Shown: positions 6,718-10,742 of the stretch, piece after piece
How the letters are laid out: every line of letters starts with the position of its first letter
Numbering within the stretch: position 1 is the first letter of the stretch
Origin: Anaerolineae bacterium
GTDB taxonomy: Bacteria; Chloroflexota; Anaerolineae; Anaerolineales; Villigracilaceae
Direction of reading: 5' to 3'
NCBI GenBank assembly: GCA_003141915.1
Contig: PLNY01000127.1
Location: forward strand, 5,995 to 16,736
DNA length: 10,742 nucleotides
The notes under the pieces: model-generated
What the model was told of the DNA's origin: nothing
Databases searched by the model: none
What the model saw: only the letters and a program-made list of their open reading frames with translations
Made by a program: the position numbers and the translations under genes

Positions 6718-8618
6718 TGAATCGTTCAAGAAATACATCGCGTTTCAGCTTGATCCTGATCGGTATTGTTGCCATTGCATTGCTGGCGCTTGAGTTCGCG
6801 TCGAACTTACCAAATGTCAGTACACCGCTGGAAGGATTGGAGTTAAGCGCCCGCGACACATTGATGCGCTTGCGCGGCATCCGGTCAACATCGGGAAATA
6901 TCGTGATCATCGCGATTGACGACAAATCTTTTCAATGGACCAAATATGAATGGCCGTGGCCACGCGCTTATCTGGCGCAGATCGTGAACGCTGTCAACCA
7001 GGGCGGGGCTCAGGTGGTGGGATTGGATATCTTATTAACGGAACCCGGAAAAGATCCAGACGGAGACGAGGCGCTGGCTCAAGCGTTGAGTCAATCGCCT
7101 TCGTCCGTTTCCGACTTGTTGATTTTCCGCGATCCGCAACAGAACATGGTCTCCCTCGACCTTCCCATCAAGCCTTATCGGAATGCGCTAAAAGCAATGG
7201 GCATCACCACCATTATTCAAGATAAGGATGCCGTCACACGCAGTATCCAAGCCTATGATACTTACGGCGATCAGGTTTATTACAATTGGGCGTTTCAGGT
7301 TGCAAGCCAATATCTCAAATCATCCCCGCCATCGAACGCCAATCCAAATGGCTTGACATTCAACGGTCAACGTGTTCCGCTTCACAATGGTTTGCTGCTA
7401 GTCAACTACAATGGGCCGGCCGGAACCTATCCAACCTATTCGGCGTATCAGGTTGCCTTGGGCGATGTGTTAAAAGAAAATCCAAATGCTTTTAAAGATA
7501 AGATCGTCCTGATCGGGGCGACAACCATTACATTGCACGATGTTTATGCAACGCCGTTTTCGGCGCAACAGCCGATGGCGGGAGTCGAGGTCGTTGCCAA
7601 TGCGGTGGATACCATCCTCAACGGACATTACCTGAGAGAGACTCTGCCCTGGGCGGCTCTGCTCATTATTATTTTCATGGCAATCTTGGCGAGCTTCATC
7701 TCTCGTATCCAAAGACCATCCTTAACGATTGCCATCATGGCAGTTGGCATGATCCTATACGCGGCTGTTACTTACTTTACCTTTCTAATGGAAGGATTGT
7801 ATATTCCAACCGTTGCACCGCAATTGATGCTCTTCCTCGGTGTGGTCTTGCCTACACTCGAACAATCGGTCTCACAGGAATTGGAAAAGCGCCGCGTCCG
7901 AAATTTATTCAGCCGCTTCATTTCGCCCGAGATGGTGGATCAATTGATCGGGACGCAGGATATCAACTCACTCAACAAACGCGCCAATCTCAGCATCCTC
8001 TTTTCCGATATACGCGGCTTTACCACGCTTTCCGAAAAACTGGCGCCGGAAGAAGTGGTATCTGTTCTGAATCCTTATCTCGAGGCGATGACGAAAGTCA
8101 TTGAAAAATTTGGCGGAACCGTGGATAAGTATGAGGGCGATGCAATCGTTGCTTTCTTCGGCGAACCGGTGGTTCATGAAGACCATGCATTGCGCGCCGT
8201 TCGCACTGCGGCGGAAATGCATAAGGCTCTCGCAGATCTGCATCAACTCTGGGGAAAACAAGGACGCCCTTTCCGCATCGAGATCGGGATCGGGGTCAAT
8301 TCCGGCGAAGTCTTCGTCGGTTTGCTGGGTTCAGCGCAGCGTATCAATTACACCATCATCGGCGATAATGCCAATCTGGCCTCGCGCTTGCAGGATTTGA
8401 CGAAAACCTATCAATGGCCGATCCTCATCAGCGGAAGCACGTACGATCAGGTGAAGGATGAATTTGAGGCCGAGTTGGCCGATTCAGTCATCGTCAAAGG
8501 AAGAAGCGAATCCATCAAAGTATATAAACTGATGGGGCGGCGCAACGCGCCAGAATCTGATCGCATCCAGCCCTGGGACGCGCAAATCATCGCAACGACC
8601 AAACCGAAACTACCATGA
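6717..8618 (+). CDS. CHASE2-domain class III adenylate/guanylate cyclase
   Basis: This membrane-bound receptor cyclase of 633 residues probably makes cAMP from ATP. TM1 lies at about 10-28, followed by an extracytoplasmic CHASE2 sensor (about 35-305; LSARDTLMRLRG, IVIIAIDDKSF, WPWPRAYLAQIV, DKIVLIGATT, PMAGVEVVANAVDTIL). Three closely spaced helices come next (about 310-328, 335-357, 363-380), the usual CHASE2 arrangement. A charged linker with RNLFSRFISPEMVDQLIG leads into the catalytic domain (about 421-607). Metal-binding Asp431 (ILFSDIRGFT) and Asp475 (KYEGDAIVAFFGEP) are present. So are base-recognising Lys471 and Thr546 (INYTIIGDNAN), Asn553 and transition-state Arg557 (NLASRL). All key residues are intact, so it should be active as a homodimer. 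Lys plus Thr points to ATP and to class IIIb. The ATG shares a base with the preceding stop (TAATG). Guanylate cyclase activity is a less likely alternative. Confidence 0.93.
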   Translation: MNRSRNTSRFSLILIGIVAIALLALEFASNLPNVSTPLEGLELSARDTLMRLRGIRSTSGNIVIIAIDDKSFQWTKYEWPWPRAYLAQIVNAVNQGGAQVVGLDILLTEPGKDPDGDEALAQALSQSPSSVSDLLIFRDPQQNMVSLDLPIKPYRNALKAMGITTIIQDKDAVTRSIQAYDTYGDQVYYNWAFQVASQYLKSSPPSNANPNGLTFNGQRVPLHNGLLLVNYNGPAGTYPTYSAYQVALGDVLKENPNAFKDKIVLIGATTITLHDVYATPFSAQQPMAGVEVVANAVDTILNGHYLRETLPWAALLIIIFMAILASFISRIQRPSLTIAIMAVGMILYAAVTYFTFLMEGLYIPTVAPQLMLFLGVVLPTLEQSVSQELEKRRVRNLFSRFISPEMVDQLIGTQDINSLNKRANLSILFSDIRGFTTLSEKLAPEEVVSVLNPYLEAMTKVIEKFGGTVDKYEGDAIVAFFGEPVVHEDHALRAVRTAAEMHKALADLHQLWGKQGRPFRIEIGIGVNSGEVFVGLLGSAQRINYTIIGDNANLASRLQDLTKTYQWPILISGSTYDQVKDEFEAELADSVIVKGRSESIKVYKLMGRRNAPESDRIQPWDAQIIATTKPKLP

Positions 8619-8652
8619 CTTTAAGGCGATTTTCCTCTCCGAAGCGAATGGA

Positions 8653-8658
8653 TAAAAT
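8653..8658 (+). promoter_or_regulatory. Possible -10 element before the second lipoprotein gene
   Basis: TAAAAT matches five of six bases of the -10 consensus, 35 bases before the ATG at 8694. No clear -35 is visible. The 75-base gap 8619-8693 has no terminator, so read-through from the cyclase gene is also plausible. Confidence 0.25.
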
Positions 8659-8693
8659 AAGACATTAAAAGTCTGAAATCCAAAGGAGAGAAA

Positions 8694-9704
8694 ATGAAGC
8701 CGAAAAAGTTAACTCGTTTTGTCTGGGCATTGCTGATGCTCTTTCTAACCATTGTAGCCTGTACGGGGACCAGCAAACCGACCCCGACCGCGGTTCCGAC
8801 CTCCGCACCGGCGACCAGCGCCCCTACATCATCTGGACCATCAACATCGAATCAAGGTCTTGCACCGGCTGATCTGCCGTCCCAGCCACGTGATCAAGCT
8901 GACGATGTGAATTCATCGAGCTTTGCCGCTACGAAAAATGTTTCGAGCGGCGATAATTTTGTTAATGGATTATATGAGCGGCCGTTCAGTGCCAACACTA
9001 TGGATACCTATTTCCCGTACATGGATATTATCCACATTGAAGGATTCATGGACAGCACTTGGGGATACGCGGCAATCACTATGGAAGGCGTCGATAAGAA
9101 CGGGAATCTCTCTGCAGAATATGCAGTTGAACTGGACTTGAATCGGGACGGCCGCGGCGACTGGTTGATCCGCGCCACCGATCCAGGCTCTACAACCTGG
9201 ACAACCAAAAATGTTCAAGCCTGGAAAGATACCAATGGCGATGTGGGCGGAGTCGTACCGATGATTGCAGATAGCAAACCGAGCGGCGGCGATGGATACG
9301 AAACGCTGGTTTTCGATCAAGGCAAAGGTAGTTTGACAGATGGAGCTTGGGTTCGTATTTCACCCACTGATCCCAAGACAGTGGAAATCGCGTTCAAGCT
9401 GTCGATGCTAGGCAGTTCATCCTCCTTTGCAATGGGCGGATGGGCAGGTGCCAACATTGATCCATCCATGTTCGATTACAACGATCATATGACACATACT
9501 CAAGCAGGCGATCCCAATCAAGGGTATCCACAAGTTTATCCAATCAGGGCTTTGGCCGAGATCGATAACACTTGCAGATTGGCAATCGGCTTCGTGCCAA
9601 CGGGAAAAGAATCAGGGCTGTGTAAGACAATCGTGCCTAACAAAGCCGGGCCAGTGTTTCCTCCGCCTGCTCCGCCCCCAGCAGGACCACCACAAATCCA
9701 ATAA
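8694..9704 (+). CDS. Predicted lipoprotein of unknown function with a DxNxDGxGD loop
   Basis: I do not recognise a named family. The 336-residue protein has a lysine-rich start (MKPKKLTRF), a hydrophobic core and the lipobox TIVAC, making Cys23 the lipid anchor. A Ser/Thr/Pro-rich linker runs from about 24 to 55. The folded part (about 60-315) is rich in aromatic and acidic residues and carries DLNRDGRGD at 148-156, a pattern seen in EF-hand- or dockerin-like calcium loops; DTNGD (179-183) and DKNGN (134-138) are similar. Only two cysteines (294 and 310) lie outside the lipobox, close enough to pair. The tail is proline-rich (PPPAPPPAGPPQIQ), like that of the FecR lipoprotein two genes upstream. 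The start is well supported by AAAGGAGA at 8682-8689. A terminator follows at 9728. Being in line with the FecR/CHASE2 pair suggests a shared envelope role, but no biochemical function can be read from the sequence. Confidence 0.8.
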   Translation: MKPKKLTRFVWALLMLFLTIVACTGTSKPTPTAVPTSAPATSAPTSSGPSTSNQGLAPADLPSQPRDQADDVNSSSFAATKNVSSGDNFVNGLYERPFSANTMDTYFPYMDIIHIEGFMDSTWGYAAITMEGVDKNGNLSAEYAVELDLNRDGRGDWLIRATDPGSTTWTTKNVQAWKDTNGDVGGVVPMIADSKPSGGDGYETLVFDQGKGSLTDGAWVRISPTDPKTVEIAFKLSMLGSSSSFAMGGWAGANIDPSMFDYNDHMTHTQAGDPNQGYPQVYPIRALAEIDNTCRLAIGFVPTGKESGLCKTIVPNKAGPVFPPPAPPPAGPPQIQ

Positions 9705-9727
9705 AAATTGCAGCATAATTATTATAG

Positions 9728-9753
9728 GGCGAGCAATAATTGCTCGCCTTTTT
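9728..9753 (+). terminator. Intrinsic terminator after the lipoprotein gene
   Basis: The perfect 9-bp stem GGCGAGCAA (9728-9736) / TTGCTCGCC (9740-9748) with a three-base loop is followed by T5 (9749-9753). It lies 24 bases after the stop of the lipoprotein gene and closes that transcription unit, isolating rex. Confidence 0.9.
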
Positions 9754-9766
9754 GCGCCTGTTTTAC

Positions 9767-9784
9767 TTGTGGGGAATTGTACAA
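9767..9784 (+). promoter_or_regulatory. Rex-operator-like 18-mer upstream of rex
   Basis: TTGTGGGGAATTGTACAA has the length and outer bases of known Rex sites (TTGTGAA-N4-TTCACAA): the left arm TTGTG and right arm ACAA match, while the inner bases differ. It lies 53 bases before the rex ATG, where an autoregulatory site would be expected. The last eight bases (TTGTACAA, 9777-9784) are themselves a perfect palindrome. The match is imperfect, so this is a candidate only. Confidence 0.4.
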
Positions 9785-9811
9785 ATACAAATTATATGGT
9801 AGATTTGTATT
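9784..9811 (+). repeat. Perfect 9-bp inverted repeat in the rex leader
   Basis: AATACAAAT (9784-9792) and ATTTGTATT (9803-9811) are exact reverse complements separated by 10 bases, with arm starts 19 bp apart, roughly two helical turns. It lies between the terminator and the rex ribosome site and has no T run after it, so it is more likely a protein-binding site or a leader hairpin than a terminator. It shares one base with the Rex-like 18-mer. Confidence 0.6.
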
Positions 9812-9836
9812 AAATCCAGTAAGGTGAGGGCACAGA

Positions 9837-10457
9837 ATGAATGCAGATAAAGTTCCTGATATTATCATCGGACGACTACCTGTATATCTCCGCGCATTAC
9901 AACGTATGGCCGAAAAGGGAATGAGTACAACCTCATCGCAGGAATTGAGCGCGCATGTGGGAATTTCCGCTGCGCAAATACGCAAGGATATCTCCCAATT
10001 CGGCGAATTTGGAAAGCAGGGAACAGGATATTCCATCCTGTTCCTTGCTGATAGATTGCGTGAGATACTCAAAGTCAATCGCATGTGGGATGTGGCCGTG
10101 GTCGGTGCAGGCGAACTTGGGCATGCGTTGTCCCGTTATCAGGGGTTCACTGATCGGGGCTTTTGCGTTGTTATGCTCTTCGATAACGATCCGTTCAAAA
10201 TCGGAAGAAACGTCGGTGAATTTGTCGTCGAAGATTCAGCCAATATGGTAGAACGCATTCGCGGTGCGAATATAAAAATTGTCATGCTGACCGTTCCTGC
10301 CGCCGCCGCACAAGCCGTGGCAGACAAATTGATTCAGGCCGGCGTCAAAGCAATCTTAAATTATGCTCCCATTAGTTTGAATGTGCCCGATACCATCCAT
10401 GTTCAACATATTGATCCTGCCATTCATCTTCAGAGAATGACGTATTATTTAACGTGA
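9837..10457 (+). CDS. rex: Redox-sensing transcriptional repressor Rex
   Basis: Rex is a cytoplasmic dimeric repressor that binds DNA when NADH is low and is released when NADH rises, typically controlling fermentation and respiration genes. The 206-residue protein is full length for the family. The winged helix occupies about 1-78: VPDIIIGRLPVYLRALQRM, then SSQELSAHVGISAAQIRKDI and the wing SQFGEFGKQGTGY. The Rossmann NAD(H)-binding domain follows, with GAGELGHAL at 90-98 (many Rex proteins have Asn where Glu93 is), FDNDPFKIG at 115-123, LTVPAAAAQAVADKL at 151-165 and ILNYAPISLNVP at 173-184. A C-terminal helix (HIDPAIHLQRMTYYL) is swapped between subunits in known structures. The ATG is preceded by AAGGTGAGG (9821-9829). 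It is monocistronic as far as seen: a terminator lies upstream and IS debris downstream. No terminator for rex itself is evident. Confidence 0.96.
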   Translation: MNADKVPDIIIGRLPVYLRALQRMAEKGMSTTSSQELSAHVGISAAQIRKDISQFGEFGKQGTGYSILFLADRLREILKVNRMWDVAVVGAGELGHALSRYQGFTDRGFCVVMLFDNDPFKIGRNVGEFVVEDSANMVERIRGANIKIVMLTVPAAAAQAVADKLIQAGVKAILNYAPISLNVPDTIHVQHIDPAIHLQRMTYYLT

Positions 10458-10463
10458 ATAATT

Positions 10464-10479
10464 GCTCTGTTGCAAAGTT
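10464..10479. repeat. IS6-family-like terminal inverted repeat motif
   Basis: GCTCTGTTGCAAAGTT closely resembles the ends of IS6-family elements (for example the CTGTTGCAAA core shared by IS26 and IS257). It begins seven bases after the rex stop. No second end, target duplication or intact IS6 transposase is visible in the window. The following stretch 10480-10508 shows nothing else I can assign. Confidence 0.4.
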
Positions 10480-10508
10480 GTGTCGAGCTTTTCATCGCAT
10501 GGGAATAG

Positions 10509-10742
10509 ATGTTTTGCGAGCCATGCAACGGTTACTGCTCCAATTCGGAAAAATATTTTCCCAACGCCATTCAGATCGTGGACTGGTATCATCTCACCCC
10601 GATTGCGGATGCCCTTTTGGAACCAACTCCCCACAAGTCCATGAATGCTGACCCGGACACGCACCGAATTGCGGGAAGGACGCATTCAAGACGTGATCCA
10701 ATCCCGTCGCAGTCTATTAACTATGCTTCCGCACGGCCTTTC
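10509..10742 (+). pseudogene. Decayed DDE-transposase remnant in three frames (ISKra4-like, partial)
   Basis: Conceptual translation gives transposase-like segments in successive frames. The first (from about 10542; core 10554-10595) reads YFPNAIQIVDWYHL, the conserved stretch around a catalytic Asp (codon 10581-10583) in ISKra4-type and related transposases. The second (10616-10645) reads FGTNSPQVHE and then hits a stop. The third (10648 to about 10710) reads LTRTRTELREGRIQDVIQS and stays open to the window edge. Joined, they look like one continuous protein broken by two small indels, with a TAG at 10506-10508 upstream in the first frame and no N-terminal half. The gene is therefore dead. 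The exact IS family is uncertain, and the 3' part lies outside the window. Confidence 0.7.

Noticed and set aside
6521..6925. 134-codon antisense frame across the FecR/CHASE2 junction
   Set aside because: It spans two coupled forward genes and lacks any start signal or domain.
10464..10496. GCTC...GAGC followed by TTTT as a rex terminator
   Set aside because: The stem is only four pairs with a 17-base loop; the segment is better explained by the IS-end motif.

Overview
The window most likely comes from a member of the Chloroflexota, probably an Anaerolineae-type genome. This rests on protein style only. There are two lipoproteins with Ser/Thr/Pro-rich linkers right after the lipid cysteine, an AglF/AglG-type permease pair, stand-alone amylosucrase and trehalose synthase genes, and a Rex repressor. 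Base composition looks moderate (neither GC- nor AT-rich) and all confident genes lie on the + strand. No rRNA, tRNA or CRISPR array was seen.

Layout. (1) 2-1707: two inner-membrane permease subunits of an alpha-glucoside ABC importer, aglF (5' end outside the window) and aglG, overlapping by one base and closed by a strong intrinsic terminator at 1712-1746. (2) 1809-5388: two GH13 enzymes, trehalose synthase (TreS, maltose to trehalose) and amylosucrase (sucrose to alpha-1,4-glucan plus fructose). Neither has a clear Shine-Dalgarno sequence. (3) 5596-9704: a cell-envelope signalling block: a FecR-domain lipoprotein, a CHASE2-domain class III nucleotide cyclase overlapping it by one base, then a second lipoprotein of unknown function, ending in a terminator at 9728-9753. 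(4) 9767-10457: the NADH-sensing repressor gene rex, preceded by palindromic sequence that looks like an operator region. (5) 10458-10742: insertion-sequence debris: an IS6-type end motif and a transposase remnant broken across all three forward frames, running out of the window.

How the parts may work together (inference). The importer would deliver sucrose, maltose, trehalose or related alpha-glucosides. Amylosucrase would turn sucrose directly into a glycogen-like glucan without spending nucleotide sugar, while TreS would interconvert maltose and trehalose. The FecR/CHASE2 pair looks like an outside-to-inside sensor with cAMP as the probable output: both the lipoprotein and the CHASE2 domain should lie outside the membrane and the cyclase inside. 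This unit, with the neighbouring lipoprotein, is the best candidate here for a poorly described system. Rex would tie transcription to the NADH/NAD+ ratio and probably controls at least itself.
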